Shown: positions 9,919 through 18,802, counted from the stretch's first letter. The stretch is DNA of 64,000 bases from Acidaminococcus intestini DSM 21505 (GCF_000425045.1 NZ_AULA01000008.1:1-64000), one strand, 5' to 3'. The notes: generated by a model from the letters alone, not told the origin. Numbers and translations are program-made.

Positions 9919-10483
9919 CAAAAGTGTCCTGAGTATGCTCGAAGAAACCAATGCTGTCATGCATGGCCATTTTCTCCTCACGAGCGGACTTCATAGTCCC
10001 ATCTATGTGGAAAAATTCAATGTCCTGCAGCGCCCGGAATATACGGAACAGCTCTGCAAGGAAATTGCCAGCCGGTTCATCAACGACAATGTGGAACTTG
10101 TTGTCGGTCCGATGACGGGCGGCATTCTCCTGGCCTATGAAGTGGCAAAGAACCTTGGAACGAGATTCTTCTTTACGGAACGAGTCAATGGCAAGATGAC
10201 CTTCAAGCGGGGCTTTGCCATCAAACCGGGAACCCGTGTCCTTGTGGTGGAAGATATTGTAACGACGGGCGGCAGTGTCCGGGAAGTGCTCGATGTCGTC
10301 AAGGGCGAAGGCGGCGTTCCCGTTGGTGTCGGCCTCCTCGTAGACCGCAGCGGCGGCAAAGTGGACTTTGGTGTCCGCACGGAACCGCTCCTGCGTCTTG
10401 ATGTAGAAACCTATAAACCGGAAGAGTGTCCCATGTGCAAAGAAGGTACACCCCTGACTCAGCGCGGCCGGACGGGGAAGTAA
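9911..10483 (+). CDS. pyrE: Orotate phosphoribosyltransferase
   Basis: Joins orotate and PRPP to give OMP. The PRPP-binding signature VLVVEDIVTTGGS is visible, and the 190-residue length suits the type found in many Firmicutes. The C-terminus ends with a short CPMCKEG cysteine pair, as seen in related PyrE proteins. The ATG at 9911 is spaced correctly from GGAAGGTG; an in-frame GTG at 9902 is the alternative. It overlaps pyrF by 8 bp and is the last gene of the operon. Confidence 0.95.
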   Translation: MNNKSVLSMLEETNAVMHGHFLLTSGLHSPIYVEKFNVLQRPEYTEQLCKEIASRFINDNVELVVGPMTGGILLAYEVAKNLGTRFFFTERVNGKMTFKRGFAIKPGTRVLVVEDIVTTGGSVREVLDVVKGEGGVPVGVGLLVDRSGGKVDFGVRTEPLLRLDVETYKPEECPMCKEGTPLTQRGRTGK

Positions 10484-10495
10484 GAAGATAAGGAA

Positions 10496-10526
10496 AACTG
10501 CGGTGCCAAAGGCGCCGCAGTTTTTT
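10496..10526 (+). terminator. Terminator of the pyr operon
   Basis: A 12-bp GC-rich stem (AACTGCGGTGCC with GGCGCCGCAGTT) has a 3-nt loop and a following T6 run, 12 bp after the pyrE stop. Confidence 0.92.
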
Positions 10527-10578
10527 GTTTGGGAAAGATGCTGTGGTGCTGTGATATTGTGATGCTAAAAGACCGCAC

Positions 10579-10624
10579 GGCACGGCGCCAAACCGTCTCC
10601 CTATCGGTCGTGGGCGCCGAATTG
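10579..10624 (-). repeat. GGCGCC-flanked repeat module, inverted copy
   Basis: On the minus strand the module reads GGCGCC, a central block with ACGACCGA and AGGGAGACG, then GGCGCC, with arms 29 bp apart. The plus-strand module at 23124-23158 has the same arms, the same spacing and nearly the same centre. It stands alone here, without the rest of the large element. Confidence 0.7.
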
Positions 10625-10743
10625 ATTTTTTGGTCACACGGTCCGTGAACCGAATTGCGTTGGCAGCGTCTTGTGATTAGCGGTTTTGGCCCATCGAAAG
10701 CGGAACGGCATTCGCCGTCTCCAAGGCAAAAGACCGTAACGTG

Positions 10744-10796
10744 AGCCCTGAACCGAACGTAGACACGAATTACACGAATTCGGTTCAGGGCTTTTT
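10744..10796 (+). terminator. Orphan intrinsic terminator
   Basis: A perfect 14-bp inverted repeat (10744-10757 with 10779-10792) around a 21-nt loop is followed by T5. No gene ends nearby and pyrE already has its own terminator, so this hairpin may end a short non-coding transcript or be a decayed repeat. Confidence 0.6.
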
Positions 10797-10888
10797 GAGC
10801 GTGGGAGGTACTGTATGCTCTTGGTAAATGAGCTGTTGTTTGCGTATTTCTCAATCGGGCCTAGCTCAAAATTCAATCTGTGGGATTA

Positions 10889-11212
10889 TTGCTATGATGA
10901 TATTCAGCAGCGCATTCCTTATTCTCACCACTGCCCGTCTTGGTATTTTGCCTCTAAACTCGATTTCTCTGAAATCGATCCGCCCCGCCAGGGCGGGGGA
11001 CCGAAAGCCGCATGTTGCCTCATTGAAATGAGGCAAGCGTGCCCTTTCGGTGGTGGATGAGGAGCGTAGCGACGTTTCCTTACGAACGGCAGTGAGGTAG
11101 ATTCGCCCGGAGTTTCGAAGGACGATTTTGAAGCGGAGCGAAAGTCCGAGAAACATGTCCCTGGGCGAATCAAGTTCGGACCCGTTCCCCCGCAGGGGGC
11201 GGTTTGGGTCCG
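10889..11212 (+). repeat. Structured non-coding repeat, copy 1
   Basis: Begins with TTGCTATGATGATA (an extended -10-like box, TATGAT 10893-10898). Then come a hairpin (10960-10967 with 10971-10978), CCGCCC/GGGCGG (10980-10996), CCGAAAG/CTTTCGG (11001-11007 with 11044-11050) enclosing a perfect 9-bp hairpin (11015-11036), a domain closed by ATTCGCCC/GGGCGAAT (11101-11108 with 11163-11170), and a last stem CGGACCC/GGGTCCG (11177-11183 with 11206-11212). Copy 2 at 22619-23159 shares blocks of 13 to 16 nt and keeps the helices by paired changes. No protein-like frame fits. I do not recognise it as a named RNA family. Confidence 0.75.
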
Positions 11213-11379
11213 GCGTTACAGTTGCCTTCCACTTTTTTAGCCAGCTGCCACCGGTAGCCTTAGCCAAGGAAAGCCCCGTCACATATGCCTTCCGCCTTAG
11301 CCTACCTTTATGCCTCCCATCATGTTCCTTTTCCCCCATAATTATGATAAAATTAAGTGTTATGCAAGGAGGAATCCCT

Positions 11380-12822
11380 ATGCTCACAAAACCACTCCTC
11401 GAGGCTATGAAGGCTTATCGGGAAGATCATGTATACCCCCTTCATACACCGGGCCATAAGGGCGGACGCGGTGCTGATGAGGATCTCAAGGACCTATTGG
11501 GTGAAAATGCCCTTTTATCTGACGTATCACTTATGGAGGAACTGGACGATATCCACCATCCTGAAGGAGCCATCAAGGACGCTGAAACGCTGGCAGCGAC
11601 GCTTTATGGGGCAGACCGCTGCTTTTTTGGTGTCAATGGCACGACGGGCGTCATCCATGGCATGCTCCTTGGCGCGCTGCGTCCTGGGGACAAGATCCTG
11701 GTTCCCAGAAACAGCCATAAGTCTGTTTTGGGCGGTCTCATTCTTGGCGGCTTAGAACCGATTTCCCTGGCTCCTTGTTATGATGAGTCGTGGCGCATGA
11801 CGCTTCAGATTACACCGGAGCAGGTGGATGCGGCTCTTAACAAGAAGCCTGATATCAAGGCCGTCTTTCTTACGACCCCAAATTATTTTGGCCTTGCTGC
11901 CGATACGGAAAAAATTGCCAGGATCTGTCATGAAAAAGGGGTACTGCTCCTTGTTGATGAAGCCCACGGTCCCCATCTTGGATTTTCGTCCCTGCTTCCC
12001 AAAAGCGCCATGCAGTGCGGCGCTGATGCAGCAGCGCAAAGTACCCATAAGATTGTGGGTGCCATGACGCAGTGCTCACTTCTTCAGGTTTCCTATGACC
12101 GCATCGATAAGGACGCTATGGAACGGGCCATGAGCCTTGTGACGACAACAAGCCCGAACTATCTTCTTATGGGATCCCTTGATGCGGCGCGTTTTCAGCT
12201 TGCCCAAAAAGGCACAGCCATGGCGAAAGCCTCCCTTCGCGCGGCTGCGCTTCTCCGCGAAGAACTTAAAAAGATTGACGGTCTTCCGGTCCTTACAGAT
12301 GAACTGATCGGAAAGGGCGGCGTTGCGGCCATGGATCCGGGGAAGGTCACGATTATGACCAGCGCCCTGGGGCTTACGGGACCGGAAGCGGCGGAAATTC
12401 TGCGCCGCGAAAAAATTGCCGTTGAGCTTGTCGATGAAGATCACGTGCTCTTTCTTGTTACCTATGCTGATGACCATGCAGAATTTGCCCAAAAGGCCGT
12501 TCTTATCCGGGAAACGCTGGAAAAAAGCCGGAAACCGGTACGGAACGTAGCGCCAGCGGCTGTTCTCTCAAAGATTCCGGAACGGCGACTCCTGCCGCGG
12601 GACGCGTTTTTTGCGCCCCATGAGAGGGTGCCTTTTGACGAATCTGCAGGCCGTGTGACCACTGAATCCATCAGCTTTTATCCCCCTGGGATCCCTCTCA
12701 TCATGCCGGGAGAAGTCATTACGGAAGAGCTTATTGCCTACGCCCGTCTTATGCAGGAAAAGAAGCTTCTTGTCAGCGGGCCCCAGGATCCCTCCCTTAG
12801 AGAAATCGAGGTCATAAAATGA
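11380..12822 (+). CDS. Orn/Lys/Arg decarboxylase family protein (YaaO-like)
   Basis: PLP-dependent basic amino acid decarboxylase of fold type I. The 480-residue size and its position directly before tmk match Bacillus subtilis yaaO. The PLP Lys is in STHKIVGAMTQ, the cofactor Asp in LLVDEAHGPHLG, and HTPGHKGG is near the N-terminus; the C-terminal Orn/Lys/Arg domain is present. The ATG at 11380 follows CAAGGAGG. Substrate (lysine, arginine or ornithine) cannot be fixed from sequence. The product would be a polyamine or its precursor. The stop overlaps tmk by 4 bp. Confidence 0.9.
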   Translation: MLTKPLLEAMKAYREDHVYPLHTPGHKGGRGADEDLKDLLGENALLSDVSLMEELDDIHHPEGAIKDAETLAATLYGADRCFFGVNGTTGVIHGMLLGALRPGDKILVPRNSHKSVLGGLILGGLEPISLAPCYDESWRMTLQITPEQVDAALNKKPDIKAVFLTTPNYFGLAADTEKIARICHEKGVLLLVDEAHGPHLGFSSLLPKSAMQCGADAAAQSTHKIVGAMTQCSLLQVSYDRIDKDAMERAMSLVTTTSPNYLLMGSLDAARFQLAQKGTAMAKASLRAAALLREELKKIDGLPVLTDELIGKGGVAAMDPGKVTIMTSALGLTGPEAAEILRREKIAVELVDEDHVLFLVTYADDHAEFAQKAVLIRETLEKSRKPVRNVAPAAVLSKIPERRLLPRDAFFAPHERVPFDESAGRVTTESISFYPPGIPLIMPGEVITEELIAYARLMQEKKLLVSGPQDPSLREIEVIK

Positions 12823-13436
12823 AAAAAGGACTCTTTATTACGTTGGAAGGCCCTGACGGCAGCGGTAAGACGACGCAGGCAAAACGCCTTAAGGCATATC
12901 TTGAAACGAAGGGACGGGAGGTTGTCCTCACCCGGGAACCGGGCGGGACGGGCCTTGCGGAAACGCTGCGCAGCCTTGCCCTTTCCCCAGAGATCACCAT
13001 GAGTAAACGGGTGGAAAGCCTCCTTCATGTGGCAGCCCGGGCCGACCATGTGGATAAGGTCATTCGGCCCGCTCTTGAAGCAGGAAAAGTGGTCATCTGC
13101 GACCGTTTCAGTGATTCCACCCTCATTTACCAAGGCATCTTGGGCGGTATGGACCTTGATGAACTGGAAAGACTGTCCCTTTTCGGGTCTAAAGGGCTCA
13201 GCCCTGATGTGACCTTTCTTATTGACGGCAATCCCCGCGTCCTCCTTTCCCGGCGGGAAGCCCGGGGCGTTACGGATAAGTTTGAGGCCCAAGGCCTTCT
13301 TTTCCAGGAAAAGATCCGTCAGGGGTATTTGACCCTTCTTGACCGCTATCCAGAGCGCATGATCCTCATCGATGGGGAAGGAACTCCAGACAGTGTGACG
13401 GATGCCCTCATAAAAAAAGTGGAAAAATTTCTCTAA
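12819..13436 (+). CDS. tmk: Thymidylate kinase
   Basis: Phosphorylates dTMP to dTDP. The P-loop GPDGSGKTT is at 11-19, the DRF motif (CDRFSDSTLIYQG) is near residue 95, and a lid segment (REARGVTDKFE) follows. The 205 residues are standard. The ATG overlaps the decarboxylase stop in an ATGA arrangement. Unlike Bacillus, no darA (yaaQ) or yaaR gene lies between tmk and holB. Confidence 0.96.
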   Translation: MKKGLFITLEGPDGSGKTTQAKRLKAYLETKGREVVLTREPGGTGLAETLRSLALSPEITMSKRVESLLHVAARADHVDKVIRPALEAGKVVICDRFSDSTLIYQGILGGMDLDELERLSLFGSKGLSPDVTFLIDGNPRVLLSRREARGVTDKFEAQGLLFQEKIRQGYLTLLDRYPERMILIDGEGTPDSVTDALIKKVEKFL

Positions 13437-13484
13437 ATGGGGTATAGTCTACTTGTTGTGTAATACAATGGAAGGAACATCATC

Positions 13485-14465
13485 ATGTGGGATACCATTT
13501 TGGGTCATGAAGCCAATAAAATATTTTTGGGAAACATGCTCCAAGGAGAGCGTAAAACACCGGCCCTCCTTTTTTATGGGCCTGATGGCATTGGTAAGAA
13601 GAAACTTGCCTATGAATTTGCCCGGAGTTTTCTTTGCCTTGATGATCCCACCCATGATGACTGCAAGTGCCGCAGCTGCCGCGCCTTTTGCGGGGAAAGT
13701 CACCCCGACTTTATCTATGTAGAAGGGCAGGGCGCCCGGCATGATATCCTAATTGAACAAATCAAGGAAGTAGAAAAAAAGGAAGTCTTTTCCCCCGTCC
13801 TTTCCCCTTATAAGGTCTGTCTCATTGATGGTGCGGACCGCATGCGGGAAGAAGCGTCCAATTCCTTGTTGAAGCTCCTTGAAGAGCCGCCGACGTACTG
13901 GCTCTTTATCCTCGTTGCATCCGAAATTTCGCGCATCCTGCCGACCATCCGCAGCCGTCTCATGGCCATCCGCTTTGAGCCCCTTCACAGGGAGAAAGCG
14001 GTACGTGTCATGGAGGAGCTTTCTGTTCCGCAAGGCGAAACCTTGGCGCGTCTATCTGATGGCTCGCCGGGAAAAGCCCTCCATCTTGCCGAGGCAGAAG
14101 CGCTGATGTGGCGGGAGCGGGCCTTATTCATTATGGAAGGCATAGAAGATCCTTATCTCATGGCAAGCCTTGCCCGTCTTGAATGGCTGGGCGATATGGA
14201 TGTGGACCAGACACAGACCTTTTTGGAAATGCTGCTCCTCATCTTGCGCGATGCTATGATGATCCAAGAAGGCAGCGGCCTTCTTCTTTATAATGAAGAT
14301 GAACGCGAGCGAATCGCTTCGATTTTTGCTTCATTTACTTTATCTGCTCTCAAGAAATCCCTCCTTGAAACGGAGCGTTTTTACCTTGGGCTCAATAAGG
14401 GCGTCAATACACGGATGATCCTTGAGGCCCTCTTTCTTGAGATCCATACTTTTCTAAAGGAGTAA
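13485..14465 (+). CDS. holB: DNA polymerase III, delta' subunit
   Basis: Clamp-loader subunit of the replicase. The P-loop region is GPDGIGKKKLA near residue 30, and a zinc-binding cluster of four cysteines lies near 52-66 (CLDDPTHDDCKCRSCRAFC). The sensor-like SNSLLKLLEEPP and an SRL-type motif follow. The 326-residue length is normal. The first of the two P-loop lysines is retained, although the loop lacks the usual Thr after it, as is common in delta' chains. ATG 13485 follows GGAAGGA. Confidence 0.93.
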   Translation: MWDTILGHEANKIFLGNMLQGERKTPALLFYGPDGIGKKKLAYEFARSFLCLDDPTHDDCKCRSCRAFCGESHPDFIYVEGQGARHDILIEQIKEVEKKEVFSPVLSPYKVCLIDGADRMREEASNSLLKLLEEPPTYWLFILVASEISRILPTIRSRLMAIRFEPLHREKAVRVMEELSVPQGETLARLSDGSPGKALHLAEAEALMWRERALFIMEGIEDPYLMASLARLEWLGDMDVDQTQTFLEMLLLILRDAMMIQEGSGLLLYNEDERERIASIFASFTLSALKKSLLETERFYLGLNKGVNTRMILEALFLEIHTFLKE

Positions 14466-14470
14466 CGACC

Positions 14471-15316
14471 GTGGTTACGATTGTTGGAATCCGGTTCAAA
14501 AGAGCCGGGAAAATCTATTATTTTGCTCCAGGCAGCTTTGATCTGCAAAAAGGCGACCATGCCATTGTAGAGACGGCCCGGGGTGTTGAATATGGGGAAG
14601 TGGTCATGGGGCCCCAGGAAGTCGATGAAAAGAGCATCGTATCTCCCTTAAAGAGCGTGATCCGCAAGGCGGATGAGCGGGATGCCCGCAAGGTGGAGGA
14701 AAACCATCGTAAGGAAAAGGAAGCGTTCACCATCTGTGAAAAGAAGATTGCTGCCCGCAAACTGGAAATGCGTCTTGTCAATGTAGAGTATACCTTTGAC
14801 GGCGGGCGGATCATCTTCTACTTTACAGCCGATGGGCGCATTGATTTCCGCAATCTTGTCAAGGATTTGGCCGCTGTTTTCCGGACGCGCATCGAGCTGC
14901 GCCAAATTGGTGTGCGCGATGAAGCAAAGATGCTAGGCGGCATTGGATGCTGCGGACGGCCCTTGTGCTGTGCAACTTTTTTGGGAGACTTTGAACCTGT
15001 CTCCATCAAGATGGCAAAGGAGCAGAACCTGTCCCTTAATCCGACGAAGATTTCAGGAATTTGCGGACGGCTCTTGTGCTGCCTTAAGTACGAAAGTGAA
15101 ATGTACTGCGGCCGCTGCTGCAAGAACAAGGGGAAAAAGAAGGAAGCAAGTCACCTTATTCCTAAACCGGGCATGAAGGTTGTCACGCCTACTGGGGAGG
15201 GCATGGTCATGCATGTTTCCCGCCGCGATCAGACGGTTGTGGTTGAACTGTCCCCAGGCAACCGGATTACGGCAAGCTGGGACGAAATCGTCGAAGCCGC
15301 CAAAAGTGATGAATGA
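14471..15316 (+). CDS. ricT: RicT/YaaT-like PSP1 domain protein
   Basis: Homologue of Bacillus RicT (YaaT), a member of the RicAFT complex that carries Fe-S clusters and assists RNase Y in mRNA maturation. The PSP1 domain covers about residues 60-150. The conserved cysteine cluster GGIGCCGRPLCC, with further cysteines at GRLLCCLKYE and YCGRCCKNKG, is intact. The start is GTG at 14471 following AAAGGAG, 5 bp after holB. The partner proteins RicA and RicF are not encoded here. Confidence 0.88.
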   Translation: MVTIVGIRFKRAGKIYYFAPGSFDLQKGDHAIVETARGVEYGEVVMGPQEVDEKSIVSPLKSVIRKADERDARKVEENHRKEKEAFTICEKKIAARKLEMRLVNVEYTFDGGRIIFYFTADGRIDFRNLVKDLAAVFRTRIELRQIGVRDEAKMLGGIGCCGRPLCCATFLGDFEPVSIKMAKEQNLSLNPTKISGICGRLLCCLKYESEMYCGRCCKNKGKKKEASHLIPKPGMKVVTPTGEGMVMHVSRRDQTVVVELSPGNRITASWDEIVEAAKSDE

Positions 15317-16037
15317 AACGGAACGCCTTGACAGCCTGCCCAGTGGAAATCTCCGGATTTGGCAGGATGAAAAAGAATTTTCCTTTACAACGGACGCGGT
15401 CTTTTTGGCCGCGTTTCCCCATATGGTGAAAAAAGCCTGCGTCCTTGAGCTTGGCTGTGGAACCGGCGCTATTTCCCTTCTGGCTGCAAACAGGGGAGCC
15501 CAGTCCGTTCTTGCCGTGGATAAAAATCCCCATGTCATTGAGCTCCTGAAGCGCAGCGTAAGGGAAAACGGCCTTGAGCAGCAGGTTATGCCGTTTGTGG
15601 GGGATATCCTGGCTTATCGTGAGTATCTTAAGCCGGACACAATGGATCTTGTCTATATGAATCCCCCTTACCGCATTGGCGGAAGGCGGCGTCAGCTCAT
15701 GACCGAGGCCTGCCATGAAGTGGGCGTTACGTTAGAAGATTTCATCAAAGCCGCTGCTTTTGCGTTAAAGACACGGGGGCGCCTTGCCATGGTCCAGCTT
15801 CCTGACCGGTTTACCGATGCCCTACGCCTAGCTGATCGCTATCATCTAGAAATCAAGCGGCTACAGTGGGTCCATTCGTATATTGATCGGGGGGCGTGGA
15901 TTTTTTTGGCGGAGTTTCAAAAAGGGGGCCGGGGAGGGCTTACGGTCCTGCCGCCCCTTATCATGTACCGGCATGACGGCAGCCTGAGTGAGGATGCCCT
16001 TGCTTATTATGAAGGAAAGGAGTGGGTCCATGGCTGA
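15309..16037 (+). CDS. tRNA1(Val) (adenine-N6)-methyltransferase family protein
   Basis: Class I SAM-dependent methyltransferase with the SAM motif LELGCGTGAISLLAA near residue 41 and the N6-adenine catalytic motif NPPY near 118. Length (242 residues) and position between ricT and rsmI match the Firmicute yabB/TrmN6-like protein, which modifies tRNA. The ATG at 15309 overlaps the ricT stop by 8 bp; the upstream extension of the frame lies in ricT and is not used. Confidence 0.85.
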   Translation: MNETERLDSLPSGNLRIWQDEKEFSFTTDAVFLAAFPHMVKKACVLELGCGTGAISLLAANRGAQSVLAVDKNPHVIELLKRSVRENGLEQQVMPFVGDILAYREYLKPDTMDLVYMNPPYRIGGRRRQLMTEACHEVGVTLEDFIKAAAFALKTRGRLAMVQLPDRFTDALRLADRYHLEIKRLQWVHSYIDRGAWIFLAEFQKGGRGGLTVLPPLIMYRHDGSLSEDALAYYEGKEWVHG

Positions 16038-16875
16038 ATCGGTTGGAACCTTATATCTATGCGCAACACCCATTGGGAATTTGGAAGATATGACGCCCCG
16101 TGCCCTGCGGATGCTGCGGGAAGCCAATCTTATCGCCGCGGAAGATACACGTCATACGCGGCAGCTTTTGAATCATTTTGATATCCATGGGACGCTTCTG
16201 AGCTATCATGAGCATAACAAAGAAAAAATGGGGCCTGTTCTTCTGGAGCATCTAAAAGAAGGCAAAAACATCGCCCTTGTTTCCGATGCCGGCTTCCCTG
16301 GTATTTCCGATCCGGGTGAACACATTGCCCAGACGTGTATTGCAGAAGGCATTCCTGTTGTGCCTGTTCCGGGAGCCAATGCGGCACTGACAGCCCTTGT
16401 AGCTTCAGGTCTATCGAGCACGCCTTTCTTTTTTGGCGGGTTTCTTCCTAAAAGTCGGAAAAACCGGCGGGAGAAGCTAGCAGAATGGAAAGACATTCCA
16501 GCAACTATCATCCTGTATGAGGCACCGCACCGAATCATAGAGGTGCTTTCTGATATTGAAGACGCATGGGGAGACCGGACCATGACCATGGCGAGGGAAC
16601 TGACAAAGCTTCATGAAGAGTTTTTTCGCGGCACGGTTTCCACGTGCCGGGCGCACCTTTTGGAACAGGCGCCACGCGGTGAGTTTGTCCTCGTGATTGC
16701 TGGCGGAACCAAGGTGGAAGAAGCCCCAACAGGGGATCCCCTTGATGCCGTGCGTCGCCTGATGGCTGACGGCGTGGGAAAAAAAGAAGCGCTCCAGCAA
16801 ATTGCCAAAGTTTATAAGCTGCCTAAACGGGAGCTTTATAATAGACTAGTCAAAGAAGGGGTAGAAGATGAGTAA
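16030..16875 (+). CDS. rsmI: 16S rRNA (cytidine-1402-2'-O)-methyltransferase
   Basis: Methylates the ribose of C1402 in the ribosomal P site. Tetrapyrrole methylase fold with LYLCATPIGNLED at the N-terminus, AEDTRHT near 39 and VPGANA near 118, plus a C-terminal helix-turn-helix-like tail. The 281 residues are typical. The ATG at 16030 is preceded by GGAAAGGAG, and the gene overlaps its neighbours at both ends by 8 bp, so translation is tightly coupled. Confidence 0.95.
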   Translation: MAESVGTLYLCATPIGNLEDMTPRALRMLREANLIAAEDTRHTRQLLNHFDIHGTLLSYHEHNKEKMGPVLLEHLKEGKNIALVSDAGFPGISDPGEHIAQTCIAEGIPVVPVPGANAALTALVASGLSSTPFFFGGFLPKSRKNRREKLAEWKDIPATIILYEAPHRIIEVLSDIEDAWGDRTMTMARELTKLHEEFFRGTVSTCRAHLLEQAPRGEFVLVIAGGTKVEEAPTGDPLDAVRRLMADGVGKKEALQQIAKVYKLPKRELYNRLVKEGVEDE

Positions 16876-18802
16876 ACCAGCTTTTTTCATTACGACACCG
16901 ATTTACTATCCGAGTGCCAATCTGCATATTGGTCATGCGTACTGCTCGACCATTGCTGATACGATTGCTCGGTATAAAAGGGCCAATGGGTTTGATGTCC
17001 GATTCGTGACGGGCAGTGATGAACATGGCCTCAAGATCCAGCGCAAAGCGGAAGAAAATGGGATGACGCCGCTCCAGTACGTAGATGGCATTGTGGCAAA
17101 CTTCAAGAAACTTTGGGAAATGCTGGGTATCAGCTACACGGATTTTGTACGCTCTTCCAGTGCGGAACACGAACGGGTCGTTCAGGAAATCCTGCAGCGC
17201 GTCTATGATAAGGGCGATATCTATAAAAAGAAATATGTCGGGAAATACTGCGTTCCTTGCGAATCCTTCTGGACGGACCGTCAGATTGAGGAAGCAGGCG
17301 GCGTTTGCCCGGACTGTGGCCGTCCTGTGGAAACGATGGAAGAAGAGGACTATTTCTTCCGTATGTCCAAATATGCTGACCAAATTCTCAAACATATTGA
17401 AAATCATCCTGATTTCATCCAGCCCGTTTCCCGCCGCAACGAAATGATCGCTTTTCTTAAACAAGGGTTGGAGGATCTGTGTATTTCCCGTTCCACGTTC
17501 GACTGGGGCATTCCGGTTCCTTTTGATAAGAAACAGATTACTTATGTCTGGTTCGATGCCCTTTTGTGCTATTTCACGGGGATTGGGTTCCTGCGCAATG
17601 AAGAGGAATTTAACCGTTTCTGGCCGGTTGACCTGCACCTTGTAGGAAAGGAAATCGTCCGTTTCCATACGATCATTTGGCCGGCTATGCTCCTTTCCAT
17701 GGGGTATGAACTGCCGAAGAAGGTTTATGGTCACGGCTGGCTTGTCGTTAATGGTGACAAGATGAGTAAATCCAAGGGCAATGTCGTCGATCCTGTGGAA
17801 CCAATCAAGGAATTTGGTCCTGATGCCGTCCGTTACTTCCTCCTCAGCGAAATTGCCTTGGGCAACGATGGGAATTATTCCCGCGAAGGCCTCATCCGCC
17901 GTTGGAATACGGACCTTGCCAACGACTTGGGCAACCTCCAGTATCGTACGGTTTCCATGATTGAAAAATATCATCAAGGTATTGTTCATAAGACGGCATC
18001 AGATCATGCCGATGACAAGGCTTTTGCGGCCCTTGCCGAGGAAACGCTTGGCAGTTACCGTAAAGCTATGGATGAATACCAGATCAATGACGCGCTGAAG
18101 GCTGTCTGGTCCTATATTGGCGCTGCCAATAAATACATTGATGTAACGACGCCGTGGATCCTTGCTAAGGATCCTGCGCAGAAGGATCGCCTTGAAGCCG
18201 TGATGTACAACCTTGCTGATGCTGTTCGCAATATTGCCATCCTGATTTCACCTATGATGCCTTTTACGGCACCGAAGATTTTCGAACAGCTCGGTCTTGC
18301 CGTGCCGGAAAACTTCGATCTTAATGAAGTGAAGTATGGCGGTTTCTCTGATGGCACGAAAGTCATGAAGGGGCAGCCCATTTTCCCGCGCATTGAAGTG
18401 GAGTCGGAAAAGACACCTCCGAAGGAAGCCCCGAAAGCAAAAAAAGCGGAAAAGAAGAACGTCGGTGTGGTTACGCCCGAAGAAATCGCCATCGATGATT
18501 TCCAGAAGGTTGACCTCCGTGTTGCTGTAATCAAAACGGCCGAACGGGTCCCCAACACAGATAAGCTCATGAAGATTACCGTTGATATGGCAGGCCGTGA
18601 ACGGATCATTGTCTCCGGGATTGCCCAGTACTATGAAGCCAAGGAGCTTATTGGCAAGAATGTCATCGTTGTGGCTAATCTCAAACCAGCCAAGCTCAAA
18701 GGCATCGAATCTCGCGGCATGCTCCTTGCTGCAAGTGACGGCAAGGGAAACCTCGTCCTTGCCGAAGTGCCGGGAATTGCGTCGGGCAGCAAGGTCAAAT
18801 AA
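16868..18802 (+). CDS. metG: Methionyl-tRNA synthetase
   Basis: Charges tRNA-Met. The HIGH motif appears as LHIGHAY near residue 19, KMSKS as DKMSKSKGN near 298, and a four-Cys zinc knuckle (CVPC and CPDC) near 127-147. A C-terminal EMAP/tRNA-binding domain of about 105 residues follows a charged linker rich in Lys, Glu and Pro (about 515-540). The 644-residue form with this domain is common in Firmicutes. The ATG overlaps the rsmI stop by 8 bp. Confidence 0.97.
   Translation: MSKPAFFITTPIYYPSANLHIGHAYCSTIADTIARYKRANGFDVRFVTGSDEHGLKIQRKAEENGMTPLQYVDGIVANFKKLWEMLGISYTDFVRSSSAEHERVVQEILQRVYDKGDIYKKKYVGKYCVPCESFWTDRQIEEAGGVCPDCGRPVETMEEEDYFFRMSKYADQILKHIENHPDFIQPVSRRNEMIAFLKQGLEDLCISRSTFDWGIPVPFDKKQITYVWFDALLCYFTGIGFLRNEEEFNRFWPVDLHLVGKEIVRFHTIIWPAMLLSMGYELPKKVYGHGWLVVNGDKMSKSKGNVVDPVEPIKEFGPDAVRYFLLSEIALGNDGNYSREGLIRRWNTDLANDLGNLQYRTVSMIEKYHQGIVHKTASDHADDKAFAALAEETLGSYRKAMDEYQINDALKAVWSYIGAANKYIDVTTPWILAKDPAQKDRLEAVMYNLADAVRNIAILISPMMPFTAPKIFEQLGLAVPENFDLNEVKYGGFSDGTKVMKGQPIFPRIEVESEKTPPKEAPKAKKAEKKNVGVVTPEEIAIDDFQKVDLRVAVIKTAERVPNTDKLMKITVDMAGRERIIVSGIAQYYEAKELIGKNVIVVANLKPAKLKGIESRGMLLAASDGKGNLVLAEVPGIASGSKVK

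Larger units (their letters stand above)
10527..11379. other. 850-bp non-coding stretch between pyrE and the decarboxylase
   Basis: No protein gene is supported. It holds an inverted GGCGCC repeat module (10579-10624), an orphan terminator-like hairpin (10744-10796) and the first copy of the large structured repeat (10889-11212). The decarboxylase frame is open back to 11128, but this extension runs through the repeat and has no ribosome site. A TATGAT box at 11343-11348 may be the decarboxylase -10; no clear -35 was seen. Confidence 0.6.

Noticed and set aside
11128-11379. An 84-codon N-terminal extension of the decarboxylase
   Set aside because: It runs through the structured repeat, is low in protein-like composition, and a strong ribosome site precedes the ATG at 11380.
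10866-11387. A 173-codon minus-strand frame across structured repeat copy 1
   Set aside because: The frame is not kept in copy 2, where changes preserve helices and not codons.
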